This document shows positions 1 through 8,789 of a DNA stretch of 26,922 nucleotides, piece after piece. The stretch is from Pigoraptor vietnamica. Taxonomy: Eukaryota > Opisthokonta > Filasterea. Numbering within the stretch: position 1 is the first letter of the stretch; every line of letters begins with the position of its first letter. A program made the position numbers and the translations under genes. The stretch lies in the NCBI GenBank assembly GCA_943704525.1, contig CALSCQ010002051.1:1-26922 (forward strand), in the 5' to 3' direction. The notes under the pieces are model-generated. The model made no database searches. It had not been told where the DNA came from and saw only the letters and a program-made list of their open reading frames with translations.

Positions 1-300
1 CACGTGGTAAAGTGGATCATGGTTGCCAAGTGATGCAATACATAACCCATAATTAGATCACCAAGGAGAATTTCGTGTATTTCATACACGGAAAATTTTG
101 CCGGACAAAGGGATAAGTACCTCTGCTCTCATGTAACATCAACAATCTTACTATATTTAGACAAAATTTCAAGATTAGGACTTTTGCTCCATCTGTTACT
201 CACATTTCCCTTATAAGGAGCGGATGTGTTTATTAATAGTAATAGAGCTTATTTAGATTCCTAAAGAGGAATATATTCCGCAACTGACGTGGCAGTCAGC
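1..300. other. AT-rich left flank with several short inverted repeats, no gene seen
   Basis: This stretch is clearly more AT-rich than the rest of the window and I see no coding sequence in it. It contains a 7-bp stem with a 3-base loop at 74-90, a perfect 12-bp palindrome GGAATATATTCC at 268-279, and CTGAC/GTCAG arms around 284-298. It could be the far upstream region of the Bax inhibitor gene, the tail of a neighbouring gene, or the edge of a small non-coding repeat element. Nothing here decides between these. Confidence 0.4.
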
Positions 301-352
301 TATTTTCGGTTGCTGGAAACTTCGGTCCGTCACTTCTCGCACAGAGACAACC

Positions 353-377
353 CACACACACACACACTCTCTCTCTC
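353..377. repeat. CA/CT compound microsatellite
   Basis: A short (CA)n run passes directly into a (CT)n run about 135 bases before the Bax inhibitor start codon. It probably lies in the promoter or 5' untranslated region. Confidence 0.85.
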
Positions 378-420
378 ACCCACACATATTTTTTCGTCTC
401 GTCGGTAACATAGACACTCA

Positions 421-428
421 TTTATATA
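421..428 (+). promoter_or_regulatory. Possible TATA box of the Bax inhibitor-1 gene
   Basis: A TTTATATA sequence lies about 85 bases upstream of the start codon at 511. The spacing suits a TATA element with a short 5' leader. The call rests on sequence and position only, and CT-rich sequence around it could serve as an initiator instead. Confidence 0.3.
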
Positions 429-510
429 GCACTTTGCTTTACGCAGCACATATTCCCGTCACTATCGCTTCTCTCTTTATTTGTGCGTGTGACTTCGCTC
501 GATTTGAAAG

Positions 511-2444
511 ATGGACACGTTCTTCTCCAACCGCCCGCACCCGACGATGCGCGGCCTCAAGGACCTCTCTCCGCTGTGCGTATTCCCTTGTCTTGCCTTT
601 CTTTATACTTTGTGTCTTGCGTCTTTGCATGCACACGCAGCGCCACTGTCCCGCCGAGTCAAAAAGCAACGATATCAGTGTCCCTAATGCTCCCAACACG
701 TGTCCCATTGTTTGTTCATTTTCGCAGTGTTGCTCACATTTGAAAACCCCCATCATTTTCCAGGTCGGAGAGTGTCCGCGCGCATTTGCTCAATGTGTAT
801 GCTACGCTCACCGGTGGCATGCTCCTTGCGAGCCTTGGCGTCGCCGCAAACATCTTCTGGGGTGTTAATGTGAGTGGCGTTTGCAATAGCACTGAGCCCG
901 TGTAGTTATAATTTGAGTGGCGTTTGCTATGGCACTGAGCCGTGTAGTTCCAATATGTTGGTTTTGCAAGTGTCAGTGTTCGTCATCGGGTGTGCGTTTT
1001 GTGAGCGACTTTCGTCTGTTGCGTACCGACTGTGGACTCCATTTCTCCATTTCAGATTCAGCTGCCTTTTTTTAGTGCTGTGGAAGGGTTTTTGGCTCTG
1101 TTTGGCTGTGTTGACTGACGGTTCCGCTGCTGCCGTCGCCCTCCGCAGCTTGGAATCCTCTCGTTCTTTGCCACGCTCGGCTTCCTCGTGGCGCTCGGCG
1201 TAACACCCGCGACGCGCGACAACTACGGCTACCGCCTCTCTCTGTTTGGGGGCGTCTGCCTCACGCAGGGCCTCAGCCTCGGTCCCCTGGTCGACCTCGT
1301 CCTCTACATTGATCCCAGGTGCGTGTTGCGTCTTCACTTGAATGTGTGTGTGTCTGCATGTATTGTGAGTGCACATTATTGGTCGTATGCGAGTCTTGTG
1401 TAAAACCGGATGGGTAGAGTATGCGTATGGGTAATGCATGGCCTTTTAATTTCCTTTAGGTAACACTTGTTGCACATCGGCTGTTTGATGTTCGGCCATC
1501 CCGTGCTGCTTCCCATCGTCTCAACATCCCGCGTTCGACTCCCCACCGCAGTATTCTCGTGACTGCGCTCGTCGGCACCACCCTCGTGTTTGCGTCGTTC
1601 TCCGCGAGCGCCCTCATGTCACCCCGCCGCGACTTCATCTTCCTTGGCGGTACGTGCCACAGCTCGTCACGCACACGCGCACACACACGCGCACGCGCAC
1701 ACGAACGCACACGCACACACACGCATACAGACGTACACACCGTATTCCCGTGTGCACGGCGTCCATCCGAATACGGGCGCCGTCCTTTCTCGCTCTATTT
1801 TCTAGATCTATCCGCGCACAAGTGCCCTATTTCTCACGCCGGCCCAATCCCCGCAGGCCTCCTCTCGTCCGGGATCAGCCTGATGCTGTGGCTGTCGTTC
1901 TTCAACATTTTCATTGGGTCGCTGGGCATTATGAACTTCAACCTCTACTTTGGCCTCATCATCTTCTGCGGCTTTGTCCTCTACGACACGCAGCTGATTG
2001 TCGAGAAGGCCTCCAGGGGCGACAGGTGCGTTGTGTCTGTTTTGCGCGCGTGTGTACGTGTGTGGGCGGGCGGGTATTGTGGTGTGTGCCTGTGTTTGTC
2101 TCTCTGTTTGTAGTGTGTGCACATGTCGTATAGTGTGTGTGTGTGTGTGTGTGTTGGATTGTTGGGTTGGTTATGTTGTGAGTCGTTCTTGCAGGCTTTT
2201 GTGCTTGCCGTGGGGTCTGCGTCTGCGTCTGTGTCTGTATCTTCTACGTGCGTGTTGTGTGAGTGGAGTGCACTTGGTACTTCTGTGCCCCATACCCTGA
2301 CCGTCCACTGACCCTCACCACAGGGACCACGTGTGGCACGCCGTCGACCTCTTCATCGACTTTGTGGGCATTTTTGTGCGCCTTCTCATCATTCTGTCCA
2401 AGAATAGCAACGGCCGCAGGAGCGACGACAAGCGCCGCCGTTAA
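511..2444 (+). CDS. TMBIM6: Bax inhibitor-1 (TMBIM6-like) ER calcium-leak protein, six exons
   Basis: Joining exons 511-575, 764-869, 1149-1318, 1552-1649, 1857-2025 and 2324-2444 gives 242 residues, close to the usual length of about 237; all introns are GT-AG and phases agree. The N-terminal part reads [18 protein letters not shown], a BI-1 hallmark. The protein is a multi-spanning, mostly hydrophobic membrane protein. The signature [14 protein letters not shown] lies at about 189-202, followed by [14 protein letters not shown]. Asp190 and Asp215 match the aspartate pair that gates pH-dependent calcium leak in the BI-1/YetJ family. The basic tail ([10 protein letters not shown]) resembles the lysine-rich C-terminus of animal BI-1. 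Family role: ER membrane protein that leaks calcium, restrains IRE1 stress signalling and protects from cell death. The start at 511 is the only ATG that gives the family N-terminus. Family assignment is firm; the exact orthologue name is inferred. Confidence 0.95.
1668..1735. repeat. CA/CG-rich low-complexity tract in Bax inhibitor intron 4
   Basis: An alternating purine-pyrimidine tract of ACAC and GCGC units fills much of the 207-base intron between exons 4 and 5. It is purely intronic. Alternating tracts of this kind can adopt Z-DNA, but no function is shown. Confidence 0.75.
2133..2154. repeat. (TG)n microsatellite in Bax inhibitor intron 5
   Basis: About eleven TG units lie in a TG-rich intron, with other T/G-rich sequence on both sides. 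It is one of many sense-strand TG runs in the introns of the plus-strand genes. Confidence 0.85.
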
Positions 2445-2560
2445 GCGGTCGGCGTTGGTTGAGGGCGGCGTAGCGTCGTGTTGCATTGCTTGAGCCGTTT
2501 CTGAATGTCTTCTCTTTACTCTTTCATCGTTTTCGCACAATCATGTGTTCAGTAAATTCT

Positions 2561-2885
2561 CCTCGCGTGCTGTTACATGTGGCTTTCCCTTCCCGTGTGG
2601 CCTAGTGAGACGACTCTATTGCCATCCTCGCGTCCCTGTTACATGTGGCTTTCCCTTCCCGTGTGGCCTAGTGAGACGACTCTATTGCCATCCTCGCGTC
2701 CCTGTTACATTGGCTTTCCCATCCCGTGTGGCCTAGTGAGACGACTCTATTGCCATCCTCGCGTCTGTTACAAGTGGCTTTCCCTTCCCGTGTGGCCTAG
2801 TGAGACGACTCTATTGCCATCCTCGCGTCCCTGTTACACGTGGCTTTCCCTTCCCGTGTGGCCTAGTGAGACGACTCAATTGCCA
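2561..2885. repeat. Minisatellite, five copies of a 65-bp unit
   Basis: Five head-to-tail copies start at about 2561, 2626, 2692, 2757 and 2821, with unit lengths of 64-66 bases. Each begins near CCTCGCGT, continues with GTTACATGTGGCTTTCCC and ends near CGACTCTATTGCCAT. Copies differ by single substitutions and one- or two-base indels; the last one loses similarity after TTGCCA. The array starts about 115 bases after the Bax inhibitor stop codon, so it may lie in the 3' UTR or just beyond. Open frames across it exist only because the unit repeats, and no protein is proposed. Confidence 0.95.
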
Positions 2886-2930
2886 CTGTCAGAGAGAGAA
2901 TTGTGTGTGCGTTCAAGCTTCTTTCTTGTA

Positions 2931-2955
2931 TGACGTCATGGCCACACGTGTGTGG
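2931..2955. promoter_or_regulatory. CRE-like site next to a palindromic E-box
   Basis: TGACGTCA at 2931-2938 (a perfect CRE/ATF palindrome) is followed three bases later by CCACACGTGTGTGG at 2942-2955 (a perfect 14-bp palindrome around CACGTG). Two exact palindromic factor sites within 25 bases suggest a regulatory element. No convincing gene begins immediately downstream, so its target is unknown: a distal element of the gene starting at 3916, or a non-coding transcript. Confidence 0.35.
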
Positions 2956-3746
2956 TGAGTTGATATCGAACATTGGAGGGCTAATGTGGCATAGTGCCCA
3001 GACGAAAGTGACTCACAGCGACAGCCTCTCCTCTTCTCATGCCACGGTTTCTCGCCATCGTTCTATGCGCAATGTACAGCCTTCCGTTTCGAGGCGCCAT
3101 GGGGCGCGCCACGGGGCACGCCCTTGTTCGAGAGCGTGTTGTGTGCCACGTGGCCGCTCGCGAGTTTTGGCGTTGTCCGTCTCACTTTGGCTGCGGGACC
3201 GCGCACTCGTGCGGCCAGAACGCTACAGTTCGCGTTTAAGCCTAAGCTTGCCGGAATTCTCAAAGACAAGGACCTTCTGCGTTCCGTGGAGGGCGTCGTA
3301 AACCCCATTCTTTTCGCGCTTGACGTCCAGCCTCAAGGCCTCGAAGAGGAAGTGATGAGTCTGAAAGCGTGATTGGGGGACACGTTCACCCCTCATTTCA
3401 CGTAATTCCGTCGCTTCTTGCGACAGATGCGTGCAGCTATCTTGTTGTGGGACCACAAGCCCTGGTGACAGCATTTGATAGCAAGCATGCGCACCCGACC
3501 ATTCTGCGGTAAGGCGCGTCGGGCTGGCCTGACGGCGGGGGTTGGACGGGCGCTCGCGGCCGGTGACCGTGACACACCCACCCTCATCGCATCATTGGCA
3601 TTACCCAACCACGGACAACAGGCCCCACTCTCGACGTCGAGTTCCCTCACACGGCCTGGGTCTGACGCTCTCTGCGGCCGAAGACCATATGCCATTTCTC
3701 GGAAGGACGGGATAAGCTGTGCGCGTGGAACACAGCCAAAACATAT
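2956..3746. other. Intergenic stretch without a recognisable gene
   Basis: Several short open frames exist on both strands. One at 3039-3239 (+) begins like a signal peptide; others lie at about 3124-3372 (+), 3393-3779 (-) and 3475-3792 (+). None shows a known domain, and none can be extended by good splice sites into a convincing protein. The GC content is high enough for chance open frames. A rapidly evolving or small gene here cannot be excluded. Confidence 0.4.
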
Positions 3747-3788
3747 TCTGCCGGCACGGGGATTACCTCCCCCCTTCAAGCCGGCAGA
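3747..3788. repeat. Inverted repeat, 9-bp perfect stem
   Basis: TCTGCCGGC at 3747-3755 pairs with GCCGGCAGA at 3780-3788 around a 24-base loop. It lies just upstream of the TATA box of the next gene and could be a dimeric factor site or a cruciform. It may also be chance in GC-rich DNA. Confidence 0.5.
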
Positions 3789-3815
3789 CTAACGCAGAGT
3801 TAAACTCGCTCTTCG

Positions 3816-3822
3816 TATAAAA
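3816..3822 (+). promoter_or_regulatory. TATA box for the secreted barrel protein gene
   Basis: TATAAAA lies 94 bases before the start codon at 3916 on the same strand. With a transcription start about 25-30 bases downstream, the 5' leader would be roughly 65-70 bases. This is the best core-promoter match in the window. Confidence 0.6.
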
Positions 3823-3915
3823 GCGTCACTTCAAACATACAGACCTCGCGATTAGGAACCATCTGACGATTGTATCCATGCAAATCACGAGGGGCAAACT
3901 GATCGGTTTTTTGAG

Positions 3916-6406
3916 ATGCCTTCGCTGCGAGCCGTGGTCGTCCTCGCTGTGCTCTTCACGGGAGCACTCGCGCGCGACCCTCCAGGCAAGTATCAGCACC
4001 GAATCTCACTCATATTATCGACAGTTAAACAACGCATCGTGACGCATTCATCGTGCAAAAACGCAGACTTGAAGAAAGTGGGACTCGCCGGCAACTATGG
4101 CGTGACGGGCGTGCACCTCGACGTGGAGCCACACGCACTGGGCCCCGCGTGGGCGAATAACTCGGCAAACCTGTCTGCGTCGTTCGTGGACGTCGTCGAC
4201 GCCGCGTGGACGCTGTGGACGCAGCAGAGCTCTCTTCCCATCACATGGGATCTCCCAGTGTGGTACGACACGGTCAGCATCACGCACAAGGGGCAGACGC
4301 GCCCGCTCTCCGAATTGGTAAGATATGTGCCAAAACGACCCAAAATTGGCCATTTTTCAAATTAAATGTGCGTCGGCTGATGTGTAACTGACCAATGCCG
4401 CTGCTCGACGCAGGTCATCGACAGGATGTCTCGCGTGGGCTTTATGAACTTCCGAAACGAAATCAAACGTGAGTGCAACCCTCCTCCGCATTACCCACGT
4501 TTTTCTGTTCTCTCTCTTTACCCTTCTTGAGACCACTCGTGGACTCACAACGTCGTGTTCGCGAATGGTGGCATCGCAGGGCTCACGGACGACGTCGCCC
4601 ACGAGGCTGAGTATGCGCAGTCGAAGGGCAAGCCGTTTGTGATTACCGTTGAGACACAGTACCTGCCCGATTCGCCCGCCATCACCTTCTGGGACCAAGG
4701 CCCGCAGAGGCTCAAGACAGTGCTGCTGCAACTCGACGGCGACTTCAAGAGTCGTATGAGCATGTACGACGGCATCGTTGTCCACGACTACAACGCGCTG
4801 CAGATCATGCCGGACTCGAACATACCGTACCCGACTGCGCAGCTCCCGGTACGAGAAAAAATGTGCGCGCCCTCTGTGTGTGTGTGTGCGCGCGCGCGTG
4901 TGTTGCGTGTGTGTGCGCGCGCGAGCGTGTATACGTGCGTGTATCATCAAACGGCATGTGTTTGGGAAAGTGTAGCCGGCATCGCCGCTTACGAATCTGT
5001 TTCGACAGATCTCTCTCTACGTGTGGAACTGGCCGATTTCCTACGGGAAGAAGGCGCGTCAGGCGCTCTGGGCGTTCATCGCACAGTCTGCGTTCAAAAT
5101 CCACACTATCCTCTTCGAATCCGAGGTCCTCTTGTACTCGTACCCCGGCATCCTTCAGAGCTTCGTCAACGAGGCCGCCTCGAAGGGAGTCCGCGTGGAG
5201 CTGACGATGGGAGAGCCGGACTGGGCGCTGCCTGCGGCCAAACCCTACGTGCTCGATATGATCCAGCGGGTGAGTGGGCCTTGCCTGTGGTCGCCCTGCG
5301 GGAGATGTATGCTGTGTGTATGTGCTTCTCTTCCCGCATACAGAGAGGCTCTTTCTCTGTGAGAGAGTGAAGGAATGCGTCGACGCACACACATGTTGTT
5401 CGGCTCTCTTGTCAACTGTTAAGCGACGGTTGGTTGTTATTTTGGCGGCGCACCCGCAGGCGGCCACGTTCTCGAAGGGCAATGCCCCTCCCGTCGCCCC
5501 TCCCGACGACATTCCCGAGGACATTCAGGACGTGAGTGAAGAAGCCATGTTACCGCTTCCATGCGTCAGTCGTGTGTATGGTGCACGGTGCCATTGCCAC
5601 ACCCTCCCTCTTCCTCCCTCCCCTCTTTCCCTGCATCTTACTCGCAGGCGTTGTGAAGTCACTCACTCTCGTTTCGTGCGTTGTTTTTCTTCTGACTCAC
5701 GTTTCCTCGTCGGTTGTCCTTGATACCACAGAAATTTGCTGCGGGAAACACGCACGCACCAGTGCCACTGCCGGGCCCCTCCTCCAAAACCAACACCGCC
5801 GCTTCTACGACCGGCGCGCGTTCGCCGCCAAGCTCGTCGTCATCGCCCCCGCGTGCGGCTTCCAGCTCCTCTCCCCCCGCAGCTTCTCCCGACGCAGGTA
5901 GCCCTACTTCCACCCCGCCGGTGGTCGTCTCGTCTGCCGCCCCTTCGACTGCACCGAAATCGTCCGCAGCGCCCGCGTCGTCGTTGGTGGCGACGTCCGC
6001 TGCGCCTGAGCCGTCCGCCGCGCAGCCCCAGTCGTCGCAGCAGCAGCCTCAACCAACGGTGAGCAATCTGTTGTTCTTGACTCGTTACAAGTATGCTGTT
6101 CCAAACTATCCCACGGAGCCAATCGCTTAGCTATAGCCGGCTCCCCACATTGATAAGCAGCAGCCGCAGCCAGCGACCTCGGCGGCACCGCACGCGTCAC
6201 TCCTCCCTGTGAGGACGACCACATCGGCTACTGCCATGAGTTCGTCGCCTGCGGGGCCTTCGGTGCCAGAGACGCTGCGTGTGATGCAGACGCCCGGCGA
6301 CCCAGTTACTGCGCACAACGGGGTGCTCGGCCAGGCGTCCAGTGCGTGGCTCGGGGTTGTCGCCGCCGCGTGTGCTGTCGTGGGTGCGATTGCGGTGCTT
6401 GCCTAG
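3916..6406 (+). CDS. Secreted, probably GPI-anchored TIM-barrel (glycosidase-like) protein with permuted halves
   Basis: Exons 3916-3985, 4067-4317, 4414-4468, 4580-4848, 5009-5269, 5460-5531, 5732-6058 and 6137-6406 join in phase into 524 residues. Residues 1-20 are a signal peptide. Residues 25-215 carry VTGVHLDVEPHAL (Asp42, Glu44), ITWDLPVWYDT, a GFMNFRN segment, ITVETQ (Glu150), ITFWDQG and VVHDYNAL, which match, from memory, the second half of a family of TIM-barrel hydrolase-like proteins in bacteria and fungi. Residues 216-302 (LYVWNWP, HTILFESEVLLYSYP, VELTMGEPDWAL) match that family's first half, so the order is swapped. Residues 303-500 are a Pro/Ser/Ala/Gln-rich stalk. The last 21 residues (SAWLGVVAAACAVVGAIAVLA) are hydrophobic with no cytoplasmic tail, as in GPI signals. 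Intron 1 would be GC-AG (AG|GCAAGT); at 81 bases it can be read through in frame, giving a 551-residue form. Substrate is unknown. Confidence 0.8.
4862..4940. repeat. TG/CG-rich tract in intron 4 of the barrel gene
   Basis: Alternating TG and CG dinucleotides fill the 5' half of the intron between 4848 and 5009. The tract is intronic low-complexity sequence that gives spurious Cys/Val/Arg open frames. Confidence 0.8.
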
Positions 6407-6832
6407 TAAGTTATTAAACCATTGAGTGTTTGTTTTGCCAGTGATTGGGCCACGAACTAACAAGGACGAGCGACTGAGGAAGAGAGCAAGGCCGCCGCTG
6501 CACCTTGAAACAGCGGAGTGTCCGTTTTCGACACGTGCCGTGGTCTGCCGAGTGCAACGAGGAAGAGCCCTCTCTCGCTCCCTTTGAACTTGCAGGCGCA
6601 CGAACATGCGCATCTTTTAGGTGCGCCGCCCCTATCTTGCTTCTGCGTAAGGCGTTGTGAGGATGAAGACGCAAAAACAGACATTCGTGTACGAACACGA
6701 TTGGGAGGTCGTCGTGTTTGCGTACTTGCAGCGCTACCCGACGCACCCGCGCATGCCCGTGTGCGCGTGTGAGGGGGGCGGTGCCACCGTGGCTTGGTAA
6801 AGTTCGGGCGCATTTTGTGCTTATGTGTGGCC

Positions 6833-6876
6833 TGTGTGTGTGTGCGTGTGTGTGTGTGTGTAGTGTGTAGTGTGTG

Positions 6877-6955
<79 letters not shown>

Positions 6956-6962
6956 GCGTGTG
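6833..6962. repeat. (TG)n microsatellite, about 130 bases
   Basis: A long TG run, interrupted by a few TA and CG steps, lies about 430 bases after the barrel gene. Open frames through it would encode only Val/Cys repeats and are not genes. Confidence 0.95.
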
Positions 6963-7361
6963 TCTCAGTCAGTCAGTGTGTTCCATTTATTTTGCTCTGC
7001 GTTTCTTTATGAAACCCGGCGGCTTCTCAGACTCCTCCCTCTCCCTGTGAAAAGTCTTTTCGACCTCCTCCCACGCTAACACACATGCACATTGTCAATT
7101 CAAACGGCACCTATCGACTGTTGGAAACTGAACCGCCTGGTACGAACGGTTATGTGAGCCGAACAGCAACTGTGACACAAGGTTCATGGCGCATACAAAA
7201 CGCAATGCGAGCCTGTTTTACGTATCAGCTTTGCGCACGTCTCCCTTCAATCTCACTTCAACCTGTACGTGCTAATCGGTATGACTTTTCAGAGGTTGCG
7301 TCACGTATGACTTCAAAGAGCGTATCGGCGCAAGGCTGCCAAATGGACAAAGCGATTCGGA

Positions 7362-7410
7362 AACGGCGTCTAGGATTGAAATGGCGTCTGGGATTGAAAC
7401 GGCGTCTGGG
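7362..7410. repeat. Short tandem repeat, 18-bp unit, about 2.7 copies
   Basis: Units start at 7362, 7380 and 7398 with the core GGCGTCTGGGATTGAAA and one or two substitutions each. There are no spacers between units. Confidence 0.8.
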
Positions 7411-8005
7411 CCAGTGTACTTGCGAGTGCACGGCGACGACAGGCGGTACATGCGCTCGTGGCGAAGGAGGCCGGAAAGAGACGTCCGCACGTCAGTTGAC
7501 CAGCGCGCCCTTCTCCCCGTTCGTCCGATAGGGCGGCACGTGGACGATAACCAACTCCGGTGGGAGCGTGCGACGTAATTGAGAGCGAATCGCAAGGCAG
7601 CTCGGCCTGTGTGCGAGCGCCGTCGCACATGCTGCGGAGCCTCATGCGATCGGTGGCGACAGGGACAGCTCCGATTCAATTGCGAAGGGCTGAAACGAAT
7701 GTTGAGAAGTGTACTACAGCGCGAGACACTGCAGCGGCCTCAGAGTGCCGTTCACTTTGGCTGGTGAACCGACAAAGATTAGCGCACGCGCGCCCGGCAC
7801 TGGCACACGCATGGGGATCTGACCGCTCAGACGCAACACATTACCCATGCCGCCACCCTAAAAACTTGGAGTAACTGACACGTCAACGCGCCGAAGGAGC
7901 AGTCACACCCATCACACCACAGACGCGATCAACGTTGTAGGAATACACAGTCAACATACAGCATGCATGCCGGAGTGGCAGACTGCCTCCGCCGCATCAG
8001 CCGGG

Positions 8006-8037
8006 CCTGGCCGGCCTGACCACTACACCCGGCCAGG
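8006..8037. repeat. Inverted repeat, 9-bp perfect stem
   Basis: CCTGGCCGG at 8006-8014 and CCGGCCAGG at 8029-8037 form a perfect stem around a 14-base loop. It could fold into a stable hairpin, but no neighbouring gene suggests a role. Confidence 0.5.
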
Positions 8038-8789
8038 TCAGAGACGCCGCCATATGATAATCGCCCGGCCCACACGGTACGGCGCACACCGGCTCGAGCG
8101 GTGCGATCACACACACCACACACAACACAGCAGATGCAGTGCATCACAACTGGTTTGAAATGCCGGTCCGGGACGGGTGCGCGCGTATACGACTGCAGCG
8201 CGCGCCCTCGCCAGTTAGTGCCGGGATGGCGCCGGCGATCAGCCGTGCAGTTCAGTGTTCGCTGCATTCGCGCGCGGCTCTTTGGCTATCAATATTGGTT
8301 TCCTAAGTACCTGGATGCATCCGTCCGCCGACTGACAGAATGGCTAAGAGTGTCCGCCATGTCATGTAAACGATTCAGAGAATATTCCGGCGGTGCCGGC
8401 CGGTCTTTGCCAGTGCTAGCGCTTGGCTACGCAGATAAGTGAGTTGCTGCATACTGTGAGCCGAGGCCCGTGCCGTTGATGACTCGGATCACACAGGCAT
8501 TGCAGGCCGTTCCATTACTCTGAGCAGAACGCCGGCACGATGGGCTATTCCAGACGTGGCTTGCAACGGAAGTGAGAGAATTGTGGGAGAAGGAAGAGAG
8601 CCGAGAAAGGACGAAACTGGTAAAGTGAAGGAAAGCGTTTAAAGGGCGAAAAGTTGAGGGGCGAAGTCACGCAGGAAAAAGGATACGAAGGCATAGTCGC
8701 AGCTGGCGCTTGCAGTGACGGCTGAAAAGCACTTGGAATGCCGGCGTCACGGCTGGCGGCGGCCCGCCCGGCCTCGCAATCAGATCCGG

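Larger units (their letters stand above)
6407..8789. other. Convergent intergenic region, no gene seen apart from repeats
   Basis: The barrel gene ends at 6406 and the L-domain gene ends at 8790 on the opposite strand, so both 3' ends point into this 2.4-kb stretch. It holds a long TG microsatellite and a few short repeats, listed separately. The longest open frames (for example 7085-7531 on the plus strand) show no known domain and biased, low-information composition. I found no splice-consistent gene model. Confidence 0.55.

Noticed and set aside
3039-3372. Possible small secreted protein starting with a signal-like MPRFLAIVLCAM
   Set aside because: The rest has no domain, no convincing splice sites link it to the next open frame, and composition fits chance; kept only as intergenic sequence.
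3393-3792. Overlapping open frames on both strands
   Set aside because: No recognised motif; mutual overlap on opposite strands in GC-rich DNA is expected by chance.
6794-7012. Val/Cys-rich open frames in TG runs (also near 15395-15767, 16373-16957 and 21074-21385)
   Set aside because: They arise only from the lack of stops in TG repeats; no real protein composition and they overlap clear introns or intergenic DNA.
7362-7410. GGATTGAAAC-like tandem units resembling the end of a CRISPR repeat
   Set aside because: Units are only 18 bases, directly abutting with no spacers, and the genome is eukaryotic. It is a small tandem repeat.
8001-8037. GGCCGGG-type sequence resembling the head of a 7SL-derived SINE
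   Set aside because: Similarity ends after a few bases and there is no A or B box spacing or poly(A) tail; only a 9-bp inverted repeat remains.
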